A stretch of DNA of 64,000 bases from Cristatella mucedo (GCA_009760855.2 WPIO01000160.1:124001-188000), one strand, 5' to 3'. Numbered from the stretch's first letter, positions 11,395-22,180 are shown. Notes: a model not told the origin generated them from the letters alone. Translations and numbers: made by a program.

Positions 11395-12443
11395 TAATAA
11401 TAATAATAATAATAATAATGCGCTTGATAAAGGGACCTCAGAGACCTCAATCTCTTCCTAGGCACTTTACATTTGCTGCAAAGGGAAACGCGATTGAATC
11501 GTGAGTAGTGTCATGCTTGATCAACAACATGAACAACGTGGTTAGGAGTGACATGCACAGGGTAAGCATGCAAATGTTGTTAGTGGCAGCATGCACAGTG
11601 TCACCATGCATAAGCACATGAAGGACGAATCACAGGGACCCACTAAATGCTGTCCTAAATAGGTGTTAAGTTCTTTTTTAAACGTGATCAAGTCAGAGTA
11701 TGTTCTGACGCAAGTCGGTAGGGAGTTCCAGGCTTTGGGGGCATACGAACTAAATGCATGGTATCCAAAGGATTTGAGCTTTGTACGAGGTAGTGGTAAA
11801 CAGTTGGATTCCGAAAAACGGGCGGTACGTTGCTTGGCCTGGTGGGGGAGTAGATCTGAGAGATAGGCTGGAGCCAAAGAATGAAGGGGCCTAAAAGTGG
11901 GCAACAAAACCTCGAAGTTGATCCGCTGCTTGACTGGTAGCCAGTGCAGGTCGGCGAGAAGTGATGGGATGTGGCAACTGCGACGCTCATGACAGACAAG
12001 CCTAGCTGCCGAGTTTTGCACCAGCTGTAATCGCCTGATTGCACATGCCGGTAGGCCAGCAAGCAGTGAGTAACAGAAGTCAAGACGGGATGTCACGAAT
12101 GCTTGGACCAACTTAAACGTGGTATCCTTATCTAAACGAGCCCGAATTTTAGCAATGTTTTGTAGCTGAAAGTAGGCTGATTTGACTTTGGAGCTGACGT
12201 GGTCGTCTAACGAGAGGTCACTTTGGAATATGACACCTTGATTTCGAGCTGGTTCAACAGGAGGTATGCTGGCAGAGCCAATTTTGAGCGTCAGCCTTTC
12301 CTATTTCTGAATTGTACTGTGTCTGCCCATAATTAGTAAGTTAGTTTTATCATCGTTAAGTTTTAGAAAATTTGCTGCCATCCATGTGCGGATGTCATCA
12401 ATACATGCAGCGAGTTGAGAGAAATCGAGGTGCTCGAAGGTTT
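11395..12443 (-). mobile_element. L2-A LINE, 5'-truncated copy
   Basis: On the minus strand this runs from the RT domain after the catalytic motif (DDIRxWMAANFLKLNDDK region) through VQAFVTSRLDFCYSLLAG, LQLVQNSAARLVCHERR and LADLHWLPVKQRI to the 3' UTR and the reversed ATT tail at about 11395-11418. Several stop codons and indels break the frame. It lies inside an intron of the zinc-finger gene, in the same orientation. Confidence 0.9.
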
Positions 12444-12582
12444 TTAAGGTATGCTCCCCCTTGGCTTAATCCTGGATTCACTCGTGCTAGCAAGATTCGT
12501 TCCGGGAAGGTGGTGCAATGGTGACAGTGCAAGTAACACGTGGTTCAGGTAGCTTCGTCGATTGGTCTAAATGCAATTTGCT

Positions 12583-12583
12583 T

Positions 12584-12628
<45 letters not shown>
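12583..12628. repeat. CT microsatellite
   Basis: An uninterrupted (CT)n tract after 'ctttctctctct', in the zinc-finger gene intron. Confidence 0.95.
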
Positions 12629-12631
<3 letters not shown>

Positions 12632-13042
12632 TGCACAAGCTTGCGAAAGCGGTTGGCTAACAAAGCGGCTTCTTAACACGATCTTTTTTAAAATGTGCAT
12701 TCGTGCATTCCCTAAGCTAGCTATATACTAATAACGGTCTTTTGTATAGCGTCCTAAGAGAACCTGTTCTTTATTCCTGCTCTCGACAGCTTGCGACAAG
12801 AGAAGCAAAAGACTACTAGCTAATGAAAAACAAGGGTACAGGCAAGCATGCAAGAGCACACACAACTATCCTCCTAACGCAATCATGGCCATCATCATCA
12901 CAGTCTCAGTTAGTAACTCATACAAATCGTGCAAAGGTAAGCAAAACGCACGGGGAAAAACTTGTCAATCTATGGTGCCTGTGCCGTACGACATTACTTC
13001 TGCTCATCCTTACTTGGTCATGACGTGCATACTATAATTATA

Positions 13043-13172
13043 AATACAATTCATTTATATAGCGCCCCAAGAGAACTTAATCTCTATTTAGGTGCTTCAC
13101 ATATGCCTTTGGGCTCGAGCCCACGACCTCAGTCAGACCTTGGTCGGGGCGAGCACCTTAACCGCTAGACCG
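13043..13172 (-). mobile_element. SINE-2 (tRNA head with L2-A tail)
   Basis: Read on the minus strand: 'cggtctagcggttaaggtgc' (A-box region), 'gtgggctcgagccc' (B box), then 'gagattaagttctcttgggg' and 'cgctatataaatg'. The 3' part matches the L2-A LINE tail. Confidence 0.75.
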
Positions 13173-13254
13173 TAAAGGATCGATCATATCGTAACGGACC
13201 ATTGCGTGTGCATGGAAGAAAAATTCATTCGGACAAAGCAAAGGCTGTTGGGAG

Positions 13255-13815
13255 CAGGCAGGGTTTCATCTTCTTTTTTGAAGGTCGTCAAATCGGGAGA
13301 TGACGTCGATATTGAGCTCCGAGCTTCAGGAGCACAGTAACTGACGGGCGAAGCGGTTGAGGGATTTGAAGTTAAGAGGCACGTGCTGGCATTGACCGAA
13401 GTCAATATGGAGCCGTGATGGCTCACTAGGTGAGTCGTTTGCTTTTCATGACCTCGGTCGTCACGAGGTCATGGGTTCGAATCCTGCGGTGTGCAATCCT
13501 GTATTGCCGCTTGGCGGTGACAGCCGTAAAGGCACTTGTGTCGCTATACAGAAGAGGTTGCAGAATCAGCTCGTAATTTTTTTTTAGAGCCGATGGTACG
13601 ACAGGACGCCTAATGCAAGAATAATTCAGATCTGTTGGCTCGAGCAAGAGAGAACGGAGGGACGCGATGACGAGTGAGAATCTAAGTCAATGAGCTGCTT
13701 GATAGGCAGCCGGTGCAGATTGGCTAGTAAACTGGCTCGTTGTAGTTTCGCCGACGCTCGCACGACAGACGAGCCGAGCTGCCTAGTACACATTTGGCAC
13801 GAAGCAGTGCAGCAC
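13255..13815 (-). mobile_element. old L2-A copy interrupted by a SINE-1
   Basis: Two blocks, 13255-13408 and 13586-13815, continue one another when the SINE at 13409-13585 is removed. The first matches the reversed ORF end ('aaggtcgtcaaatcgggaga', 'gagctccgagctt'). The second matches the reversed 'caggcagccggtgcagattgg' and 'cacgacagacgagccgagct' region. Divergence is high. Confidence 0.65.
13409..13585 (+). mobile_element. SINE-1 (tRNA-derived), nested in L2-A
   Basis: Head 'gagccgtgatggctcact', B box 'gggttcgaatcctgc', body 'gacagccgtaaaggc' and 'gtcgctatacagaagagg', tail 'aatcagctcgtaa' plus T run. It splits an older L2-A fragment. Confidence 0.85.
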
Positions 13816-13982
13816 TTGTTTGCGTTATTCCTATTATATTATTATACATTATTATCATTATTATTATTATTACTATTATATTATTGCGTTATTATGTTTG
13901 CGAGGGCAGGGAGAGAAGGCGTGCAGCATGAGAGGAGCGCGATTCGACTCAAAAGACAACTCGACGACGCGGTCAGTTTCGA

Positions 13983-14038
13983 GCGGATGTTGACAAGCGG
14001 ATGTTGACAAGCGGATGTTTACAAGCGGATGTTTACAA
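13983..14038. repeat. 14-bp tandem repeat, 4 units, at a splice donor
   Basis: Two copies of 'gcggatgttgacaa' are followed by two of 'gcggatgtttacaa'. The array begins about 15 nt inside the intron downstream of the zinc-finger exon that ends at 14053. Confidence 0.95.
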
Positions 14039-14052
14039 GCGCGTGACGTTAC

Positions 14053-14341
14053 CCGTGTGAGTCCTGCGATGCTGCTGCAGATGAGAAAGCTGCGTGAATC
14101 GCCTGGAGCACACGTGACAGCTGTACGGCTTTAGACCGCTGTGAATTCGCAGATGCTGCGACAGGTAGGAGGCACTGAAGAAGGACTTGTGGCACAGATG
14201 GCACACGTGGCTCCTTTTGCTCGCGTTCGCGTTTGGTTCGTCGCCACTGTGACCGGTACCGCTGGCGACCCCGGCAGCAACGCACTCTTTGTGAACCGGG
14301 CCGGCGTGAACAGGCAGCGCCAGACGCGACTTGTTGAAGTC
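14053..14341 (-). CDS. lin-29: LIN-29/Rotund/ZNF384-type zinc-finger protein, exon with fingers 1 and 2
   Basis: This is the most 5' exon found. The product would be a nuclear sequence-specific DNA-binding transcription factor. Relatives act in developmental timing (C. elegans LIN-29), leg and neuronal patterning (Drosophila Rotund, Squeeze) and gene regulation in vertebrates (ZNF384, ZNF362). The exon starts DFNKSRLALPV after a very strong acceptor ('tttgtttctttcctgcag', 14342). Finger 1 (CHLCHKSF...SYLSQHLRIH) spans residues about 47-67 and finger 2 (CHVCSRRFTQLSHLQQH...) about 75-95; both have C2-X12-H3-H spacing. ASYLSQHLRIH and TQLSHLQQH are family signatures. The linkers SGLKPYS and TGERPY are canonical. 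The donor at 14052 splits the linker Gly codon. The exon is preceded in phase 0 by at least one exon not located here, so the true N-terminus is unknown. Confidence 0.92.
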
Positions 14342-14580
14342 CTGCAGGAAAGAAACAAAAACAATCGAACGACGTCTTGGGCGAAACAGTCGGCCACAAT
14401 TGCAAATGTCAAGCTGACAGAAGGAAGAATCCATCGCAGGGGCGATAAATAGGCACGCGATAGATAGGCACGCGATAGGCATTGCCTGCCTGCAGATACA
14501 CAGATACATTCTACTGCCTACAGATAGGCATTGCCTGCCTACAAATAGCTGGGGATTGTAAGCGTCGCAACTGCAGTTTG

Positions 14581-14770
14581 AGTGATAAGCTCCGTTTGAG
14601 ATGAGGCCACAACGAAACCGTCACTCTCCTCCTCCTCTTCCCCTACCTCTCCCTCTTGCCCTACCCTTCCCTACTGTCTCCCTCGAGTGATAAGCTCCGT
14701 TTGAGATGAGGCCTAAGCGAAACCGTCACTCTTCTCCTCCTACCACTCCCCTACCTCTCCCTCTTCCTCT
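14581..14770. repeat. tandem duplication, 105-bp period
   Basis: The sequence beginning 'agtgataagctccgtttgag' at 14581 recurs at 14686, followed in both by 'gaaaccgtcactct' and a CT-rich stretch. Confidence 0.9.
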
Positions 14771-14778
14771 CAATCTTT

Positions 14779-14786
14779 CTTCTCTC

Positions 14787-14849
<63 letters not shown>

Positions 14850-14935
14850 CTCTATGTCCCTGTCCCTGTCTCTGTCCCTGTCTCTGTCTCAATCTCTCAA
14901 TCTCCCAATCTCTCAATCTCTCAATCTCTCTCTGC
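14779..14935. repeat. CT-rich microsatellite
   Basis: (CT)n to about 14846, then 'ccctgtctctgt' and 'tctcaatctctc' variants. Confidence 0.95.
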
Positions 14936-15380
14936 TAAACGCCCTAAACGCTCGGACAGCCGGCCTCTGGACTGCCAGTGGACTGGTGCCACCCATTAAA
15001 ACCTCGAGCGGGCGGGCCCCTCAGTCGGCTTTTCGTCGCCGCTTCGCCGTCGTCTGTCGAGGCGGCGCCGCAACTGGCTGCAGCTCGTGCCAGAATTAGC
15101 ACGAGCTGTCGCCGAGAGGCCTCGCCTAGCGCCGGGCGCGGCGGGTAGAACGACAGGCTCCTTCAGAGCCGACGCGGCCAGCTCGCCCAAGTCAGCGCTG
15201 GCGGTCCAAGGAAGTGTCCCGCAGCAGCGTGCAGCAGCGTCGGGTTTTCAGGGTCCAGCTCAGACAGGGAGAGGCGGCGGCGCAGCCGGGCGGCGGCGGC
15301 GACCAGCGCTCAGCCGGCGCCGAGCTCCGCCGCTAGCCACGGCTACCCACGAGCCATGTTGGGCAGCAGACGAGCGAGCC

Positions 15381-15540
15381 GGTTTGGCCCGCGGTTACGG
15401 CGCTTGCCCACAACGAGGTCAAGGTGCACGTATTTGAAGTCGCGGGCTCGAGCCGCGTGGCACGCGCAAATAGCGCCCGAGTAAAGATTCTCAAGCTCTC
15501 TTGTGGCGCTAAGCAAATGGAACTATTTAATTAAATATAA
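15381..15540 (+). mobile_element. SINE-2 copy, GC-shifted
   Basis: Head 'gcggttacggcgcttgccc', B box 'gcgggctcgagccgc', then 'agcgcccgagtaaagattct' and 'ctctcttgtggcgct' corresponding to the SINE-2 / L2-A tail, ending in an AT-rich run. Confidence 0.6.
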
Positions 15541-17535
15541 TTTACGCACATCGCTCGCGCAGGAGGGGAGGCAGGCAGGGCGTCAGGCATGCCGGCGGGA
15601 GGTGCGGAGGAGGGGCAGGCAGAGGAGGCGGCGCAGAGGAGGAGGCGACGCAGTCCTAGTCCCGACTGCATCTACCCTGACGCCATCACGCGAGAGCAAA
15701 GGCGGAAGCAGCGAAGCGGACGCCGTCCGCTTCCCATCTACTATCGTCCGCCGCTGGTTGGACCCGGTGGCGACTAACGTATGACCCGACGCGCCAGCGC
15801 TAAGGCCGAGCGAGACCTTTCGACCTTTCGCGGACAGCAGCAGCAGAGGCTGATGAAAGGCAAGTGACAGAGACGGAGAGAAGTGACAGAGTGACAGAGT
15901 GAAGCAGAGAGAGAGAGAGAGAGAGACAAGAGAGAGAGAGAGAGAGGAGACAAGAGAGAGGGGAGACAGAGACGGAGGCAGAGAGACAGACAGACAGAGG
16001 CAGAGAGAGACAGACAAGACAGACAGACAGGCAAGAGATAAGAGAGACAGAGACAAAAGATAAGAGAGACAGAGACAAGAGAAGGGCTGGCCGTCACTGC
16101 AGCAGCGTCACCGTCACTGCAGCGATTGCAACGACCGTGCGCAGGCTGCAGGCCTCTGCTCCCGCTACGCTTGGGCTCGTCGAAGCATGGGCTTCTGGAG
16201 CCAGCGAAAGGAAGCCCGCGCGAAAGCGTCTGCTGCAGCGCCAATGCGCGTCAGCTCTCTCGCGCGGCACCGCCCGCGCCGTGGCAGAGCGACGCCGCCG
16301 CGGCCGCCTCACCTGACCGGGCACCGCTGCCGGCATTTGCTGCCTAGCTGAGGACGGCATTTCGGCGTCGATCGCCGCGGGCTTCCGGTCCATTGGCGCG
16401 AACCTCATCGGCCGGACTGAACGTAGACGGTCGTCTGCTCCAGACGGCCGTGCCGTGCGCCGACTCTCTGCACCGCAGTCGAAGGGCGGCGCGAGCACTC
16501 GCGGCCCGCGGAAAGAAAGAAGTACGTCGCCGTTCGGTGCGGCGGCGGACGACGACGAAAGGTGGCGGCTTCGCCGACGACGGCGGCGCCTGCCGAGGAG
16601 CGGCGCGGCTAGGAGTCGGCGGCTTCCGGTCGCTCCCGTCACCGGGCACCACCGGCGCGACGGCGGCGTCAGGGCGCAACACTGCAGACGACGATCCTTC
16701 GCCCGAGCAGCGACCAGCCGTAGCGCGGGGTAGGCGCGGTATGACGCTGGCTCGCTGAGGTTGGCGGCGGCGGCTGATGCCAGCGTGCGTGGGGGGGGGT
16801 TGGGAAGGAGGAGGAGGATGATGGGGTGACCCGCCGCCCCCAGTTCAGTTAATAGCGCCAACTTAACCGCAGCGACCGAGCCGCAGGAGACATAAATTAC
16901 GGCCTCTCCGCCCCCTTACCCCACTGGTCTGGCTTAGCGCGTTGGCCGCCGCTCCGACGACGCGTCAATACTCAAAAGTGAGGCTCGCCGCCTGGCGGCG
17001 CGCGGGTCGAGCGGGCGGGCGGGGGGGGGCGGTCAAATCCTCACTCGCCATCGCTTCCTGCCCCCCGCCCCCCCCCCCCCCCCCCCCGCCGCCGCAGGAG
17101 GAGGAAGCCGGCGCTGAGGCCATCCCCTCGGCGATCGGCCCCCCCCCCCTGTGGGCGTCTGAGAAGCGTCCTCTCTTTTAAGTGCGCTAGACCAGACCTC
17201 GGACGTCTGCCAGCCGACGGCGAACGCGAGCGGCCGACGGCCTGCTGCGGCAGCAGGCCGTCGGCCTCGTCCTGCTCCCGGCCGCCCCCTCCCCGCCGGG
17301 GCCGGGAGAACTTCCATCGATAGAGAGGGGCAGCTGTTTGACGGTGGGCGAGTGCATTCGACTCGTCCCATCCGCCTCTTCGCGCGCACGCGCGCTAACC
17401 GCTCGCTGACCGCGCTCGACGTCGACACGCGACGCGACGTCTTCGCGTCCTCGGCGTCTTCGCACGAAACGTGCGAAGACGGGTGAGCGAAAAACCGTGC
17501 GGCCGCCGCGCGACACGCTCGCGAGGTGCAAGCGA
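15541..17535. other. CpG-rich region without identified gene
   Basis: Very dense in CpG and GC, with a GA tract (15905-15970), GACA repeats (15980-16085), a G-rich run (17010-17032) and a C20 run (17068-17087). Many overlapping open frames on both strands are Arg/Ala/Pro-rich and reflect the lack of stop codons in GC-rich DNA. It could be the CpG island of an unseen promoter, for example that of the minus-strand zinc-finger gene, but no transcription start can be fixed. Confidence 0.4.
17068..17087. repeat. poly-C run of 20
   Basis: An uninterrupted C20, flanked by further C runs and preceded by a G-rich run at 17010-17032. The two could pair with each other or form quadruplex structures. 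Confidence 0.95.
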
Positions 17536-17538
17536 TGA

Positions 17539-17600
17539 CGTAAAGGTTCTCCTGTCGCTATGCAAAAGAGGCAGTTAAATCAGCTAGTATTTTTAATTTA
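17539..17600 (+). repeat. SINE-1 3' fragment
   Basis: It contains 'gtaaaggttctcctgtcgct', 'aaaagaggcagtt' and 'aaatcagctagta', the 3' third of SINE-1. Confidence 0.75.
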
Positions 17601-17727
17601 ATGCGACATTGCCTTGTCAGCTACCTGGGTTCGATTTCAAGTTCCCTGCTTGTACAAGAGCTACGTTTAGTTCGGCTTCCTCCTGGCAGATGAGTAAGAA
17701 GTGACAAACGCCGAAATGTTCCACGTG

Positions 17728-17823
17728 GATAATATTACATTTGTATAGCGCCCTCGGAGAACTTAATCTCGTTCGAGGCACAGTACATGTTGTGTAAAGG
17801 AAGCAATGATCAAATGGTTAGTG

Positions 17824-17862
<39 letters not shown>

Positions 17863-17983
17863 CGCGCGCGCGCACACACGCACACACACGCGCGCGCGCG
17901 CGCGCGCGCGCGAACACACACAATGTCAGCGTGACACGGTTCGAAGTGACATGCGCAGTGTCAACGTGCAACAACACTTGTCG
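17728..17983 (-). repeat. L2-A 3' UTR fragment carrying expanded CA/CG repeats
   Basis: The reversed tail 'atagcgccctcggagaactt' and 'aaggaagcaatgatcaaat' start it; 'gacatgcgcagtgtcaacg' continues the 3' UTR after the microsatellite at 17826-17920. Confidence 0.65.
17826..17920. repeat. CA / CG alternating repeat
   Basis: (CA)n at 17827-17858, mixed CG/CA, then a long alternating CG run to about 17911. Alternating CG and CA are sequences able to adopt Z-DNA. Confidence 0.95.
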
Positions 17984-18150
17984 GCAGTGGTATGACTTAG
18001 TGGTTAATGCGCTCGCACCAACCGAGGTCAAGGTGAGTTCACTTGACGGCCATGGTAGTGGTCTCGAGCCCCGCGGGCACACATTAGGCGCCCGAATAGA
18101 CATTAAGCTCTTATAGGGCACTATACAAGTGAAATATATTTTTTTATAAT
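17984..18150 (+). mobile_element. SINE-2 copy
   Basis: A-box region 'tgacttagtggttaatgcgc', B box 'ggtctcgagccccgc', then 'cattaagctcttatagggc' and 'actatacaagtgaaatat', which parallels the L2-A tail. Confidence 0.75.
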
Positions 18151-18529
18151 GGTTAGTGACTGCATAAACAGCGCAGGGTCTGCATAAGAACACAAGCATC
18201 TGAATAAGCAAACAGAGGGAGAATTTCGGGGATAATAACGAATACTGCAACGAACAGGTACGCCGGTGGTGTGTGGGTAGTGAGATGCAGATCAGGGGGG
18301 GACAGACACTCGAGAGCTACGTACTATTGGGAGATATTCGGGACATTCCGGGAAATTGGAAATTCCGGGAAATGAGATACAAAAAAGAGGTAGAGTGAGA
18401 GACAGAAGACAATCGCGCGAGCCATACTCGTTGAATGAGGGGCGGGACTGAGCGAAAGCGCCACGTCCGCCTGGTTTGATTCCATTTTCCCTCTCACTTC
18501 CGCTCCTTCCTCCTCGTCGCATCGACAAT

Positions 18530-18842
18530 CGTCGTCATTGGCATCATCTTTCACAGCGTTACACCTTCGCAACGACAACTACTCTCCTACTTCCGACTAT
18601 GGCACATCCTTTTCTGCGGTCCTTAGCTGCTACTTCCATGCTACTCACTACCTCAACTGCTCTCCTGACTCTGCTATGCTTCCCAACTTTCTCTTTGTTG
18701 CGTGAGACAAAGTCTGTTGGCTACCGAATGCGTACCGAAAGCCGCTTAGGCTGTGAGTGCGCTATACAAAACGTCTCCTGCGTAACACCCGCATGGTCTT
18801 TATGATTTTGTGGAGTCACAGACGGAGATACATTACATTACA
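18530..18842 (+). repeat. L2-B LINE 3' fragment
   Basis: It matches the 3' end of the L2-B copy at 35125-37735: 'ccgactatggcacatcctt', 'gcgtgagacaaagtctgttg', 'accgaatgcgtaccgaaagc', ending 'ggagatacattacattac'. Confidence 0.9.
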
Positions 18843-20907
18843 TCTTCGCCAATCGTCCTCTTCCCCACCCCCTCCCCGCGTCGCCGCGTCGCCGAGTCGC
18901 CGAGTCGCGAGCCCAACGCGAATCCTCTCGGACGGAGCGCTGCTACAGCCGCGTCGCCGCGTCGCCGAGCACCAGGTGGCGAGCACCAGCCTCTGTCCTT
19001 GCAGAATGCCCTCTCGTCGACGCCGCGAGTCCTCGCCTGCCACTTCCGAGGCCGCCGCGGCAGCCACCGCCTCTCGCAAAACAGGCCCACTCTCCGCTCC
19101 GCTGCCAGCAGCAGGCGGCGGAGCGGAGCGCTGCAGCGTTTCTCCCAGTTTCGTTTTCGTCGTGCAGCCATCGACCGATCAGATCGACCGATCAGACCGA
19201 TAGCGCCCCGGTCCGACGCCCCGCCCCCCATAGCCGTCGACCGATCGGCAAAACCGAGCCAGCGCGCGCGCCCAACCGTCTGCCGAGAGCGTAGCCCTCG
19301 CTCCGCCGCGAAGGGTTCTCGTGGCCGCGCCACCCCTTCTAGGGCCGCGTTCCGACGCCCCGCCCGCCCCCCCCCCGCGAGGTCGCCGGTCGTCCCTCCT
19401 CCCGTCGCTCGTTGAACATTGCGTCGTCGCTGCCAACGTTCGCCGACGTTCGCGCCTACCGCCGGCGGGACTGCAAGGGACGGCACCTGTCGGCTGACGG
19501 GAAGGATATTAAGTCGCGAGCGACGAATTGTCGGTCTACCTCAAGGCGTTTGAAATCGAAGACTTTCCGAGGTAGCCGACCAATCAGGCGAACAGACAAA
19601 GGCAACGCGAGCGCCGCCTCAACGGGGCCCTTCCAAGAATGCAACGTCGCCGGCGGTGGCGCCGACGCTAAAACGGAACAGCCCACGACGGCTGGAGTCG
19701 GGACGCCGCGAGGGCTAAATCCGGTCGGGAGGCGAACGTTGCCCGCCCCGCCGCCGGCGCCGCCGCCGCCAACGTAAGCTGGCGGCGGCGGTCTTATTCT
19801 GGACTTCGGCTGCCGCTGCGACCGAGCGGGTGGTGGCCACCAGGCGGTGCGGTTACCAGATGCCGCTCGCGGCGGCGGTTTTCGAGTCCGCTCCCGCAGT
19901 TCGGCGACGACATCCGGGCGGCGACGACAGCTGATGACATCCGGGGGGTGGGGTGGCGGTTGACGCGGACGAGCCGCAGCCAACGACGAGCGCAACGCAA
20001 CAGTTGCGGCAGCGGTCCGAGACCTTCACCTTCAGAGATTTTATTCGTCGGCAAAACGGAAGGAAGCGCGAGCTCCGGCGACGCTCTTCGCATCGCGGCT
20101 ACCCGCGCGCGCGCGACTTCCGCTTGCCGCGCGAGTGCAGAAAGCGATCGTTCGCTCGTTGCTCGCGCGCAGTCGCAGCGCGCGAAACGAGCGTCCGCTC
20201 GCGAGACGTCGCAGACGTTTCTTTGGCAGACGCTTCAGAGCGACGTTGGCGTCGGCGAGCGAGCGCTCTTCCTCGAGCCTGGTGCGGCGCCGCCGCCGCC
20301 GATGCCGTCGTCGCATCTGTTGGGGACTGGCGTGCGAAAAGAGAAGCTAACGAATCGACTCGCTTGCCGCCGGCCGCGTCGCTACGCCGCTACGTCCCGA
20401 GCGCGTCGTCCTTGCGTGCGAAACGGTGCGCTGGCGGCGACCAAAATAGCCTGCAGGCGCGTGGAGCCACCTGCCGCCGCAACGACCGCGGCTTTCCCGA
20501 GTTCTCTAGAGCAACCGCTGCGAGGGCGGGCGGGGGTGGGGGTGGGCTGGACGACTGACCGCACGCCTGGTGACCGCCTGAGAGTTCGAGTCTGCAGCCG
20601 CAACCTCCGCGTAAACTGAGACAAGGTCAGTCCATTATTATCATTCCTCTGGGCGCGCGAGAAAAAAATACAGCGGTTCTGTCAGCTCGGGGGAGGGAGG
20701 GTGCTACAAACGCGGCGTGCGGCTTCCACGGCCAGTCACGACTAGACCGCAAACGCCACACCGCTCGTAACGGTGCAGCCGCTGGGCGGCAGCGGTCGCA
20801 GCCAACGAGCCGACGAATACTAGGAGTGACGCTTGAACCTTGTATCGAGGCTAGCTACCTGTAGGTGCTGCACCAATGCACGCAGGGATGCCTGCAGTAG
20901 CAGAATA
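18843..20907. other. CpG-rich region without identified gene
   Basis: GC-rich with short local repeats such as 'gatcgaccgatcag' (about 19160-19195) and 'cgccgcgtcgccgagt'. Open frames on both strands are Arg/Ala-rich shadows. No splice-bounded coding exon or repeat family was recognised. Confidence 0.4.
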
Positions 20908-21425
20908 ATAATTATAATGATGATACACCTGATAAAGCGACCTCAGAGAACTCAATCTCTGTCTAGGCGCTTTACATTTGCAGCAAAGGAAACGTGATCA
21001 AGCGGCGAGTAGTATCGCGCTTGATAAACAACATGAATAACATGGTTAAGGGTGACATACACAGGGTCAGCATGCTATTGTGGCTGGTGGCAGCATGCAC
21101 AGTGTCAGCACGCGTAAGCACATAAAGAACGAATCACAGGGACCCACTAAATGCAGTCCTAAATAGGTGCGTTTAAAAGTTTTTTTAAATGTGGTCAACT
21201 CAGGGGATGTTCTGACGCAAGTCGGTAGAGAGCTCCAGGCTTTGGGGGCATGCGAACTAAATGCATGCGGTCTCGAAAGGATTTCAGGTTTGCGCGAGGT
21301 ATGGGTAAACAGTTTAATGCCGACGGTAGCAGAAAAACTGACATAGACAGCGACGACAAGCGCTCGTACCTTAGCATATCGAGTCCGTATCCATAGTGCA
21401 GACAAGCCTGTTTAACAGAGGCGAT
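20908..21425 (-). mobile_element. L2-A LINE 3' fragment
   Basis: The reversed tail ('ctgataaagcgacctcagag'), 3' UTR and last ORF segment ('gtcggtagagagctccaggc') are clear. From about 21312 it carries 'taatgccgacggtagcagaa' and 'catatcgagtccgtatccat', shared with the copy at 40720-41250 and absent from the intact element. Confidence 0.85.
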
Positions 21426-22180
21426 CGGTTAAAGGCGTTCGACAGCGGTCGCGACGTACGCCAACGACCGTGTGGCCTAGAGCATCGGCTCCGATGCCAT
21501 ACAATGCCTCAACGCCTTGAGTCTCCAATCCAGACTCCCGCGCCAATAAGTTCCCGTCTCCTATCCAGGCGGCGGAGGCCCTGCGAGGCGGCGTCTCCAA
21601 AGTGCGAGCGATGACGCCGCCGCCACCTCCGCCGCTCGAGCAGCAGCAGCAGCAGCTGCCGTCGGTCGTCGGGAGCCAGTCGGGAGCTTCCGGCCACCGC
21701 TGCCGTCACACTTCGAGCGTTTCCTGCGCGCAGCTCGGTCGCTTGGTTTACGGAAACCGGCCCACGTCTGGGACAGAGCGAATATCCGCGGCAGGCCGAC
21801 AGACATCGCAGACCCGACGCCCGCGAGAGCGACGATACACGAATCGCCACACTATACATTCATGCCGGGATTATTGGCGGCGACGTCTCGCGATTTCCTC
21901 CTTGACCGTTGAGAACGAAGGTGCGGCGGTCTGACTTGTGAGACTCAAGCGTGACTCGAATCGCACTTGCCCGATCGTATAATATAATTGCATATAATGC
22001 AATATAATAAATACATATATATATATATATATATAACAGATATTTAATAATAGATATACATATCTACTATATACAGCTTATACGTATATATTTACTAAAT
22101 ACAGTAGAAATATATTTAATCATATAACATCCGTTTCCGGTGAGACTTGAAAATGACTAAAATCTCACTTGTCCGATATT
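21426..22180. other. no gene seen; CpG-rich then AT-rich
   Basis: 21426-21935 is CpG-rich; 21985-22125 is AT-rich with (TA)n. Two related 40-45 bp motifs flank the AT block ('gtgagactcaagcgtgactc' at about 21938 and 'gtgagacttgaaaatgacta' at about 22140). Confidence 0.4.

Larger units (their letters stand above)
9490..14052 (-). other. intron of the zinc-finger gene (about 4.56 kb)
   Basis: The donor is GTAACG at 14052; the acceptor is at 9490. It contains AAT repeats (10187-10217), a hAT-like terminus (10246-10272), L2-A fragments (11395-12443 and 13255-13815), a CT tract (12583-12628), a SINE-2 (13043-13172), a SINE-1 (13409-13585) and a 14-bp tandem repeat near the donor. A 206-codon plus-strand frame at 9929-10549 spans the AAT repeats and the hAT end and is not credible as a gene. 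Confidence 0.8.
14342..15380. other. upstream intron sequence with tandem duplication and CT tract
   Basis: It holds repeated 'aggcattgcctgcct' units (14480-14545), a 105-bp tandem duplication (14581-14770) and a CT tract (about 14779-14935). From 14950 the sequence becomes CpG-rich. No exon was identified. Confidence 0.5.

Noticed and set aside
13409-13585. Functional tRNA gene suggested by A and B boxes
   Set aside because: The boxes sit in a dispersed SINE with a non-tRNA body; no intact cloverleaf or CCA-adjacent acceptor stem could be formed. The same applies to the other SINE-1 and SINE-2 copies.
16094-16861. 255-codon minus-strand open frame in CpG-rich DNA
   Set aside because: Arg/Ala/Pro-rich composition with overlapping open frames on both strands is typical of stop-poor GC-rich DNA; no splice or domain support.
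18833-20619. Overlapping frames of 200-223 codons on both strands
   Set aside because: Same reason: high GC and CpG, strong Arg bias, no conserved motif.
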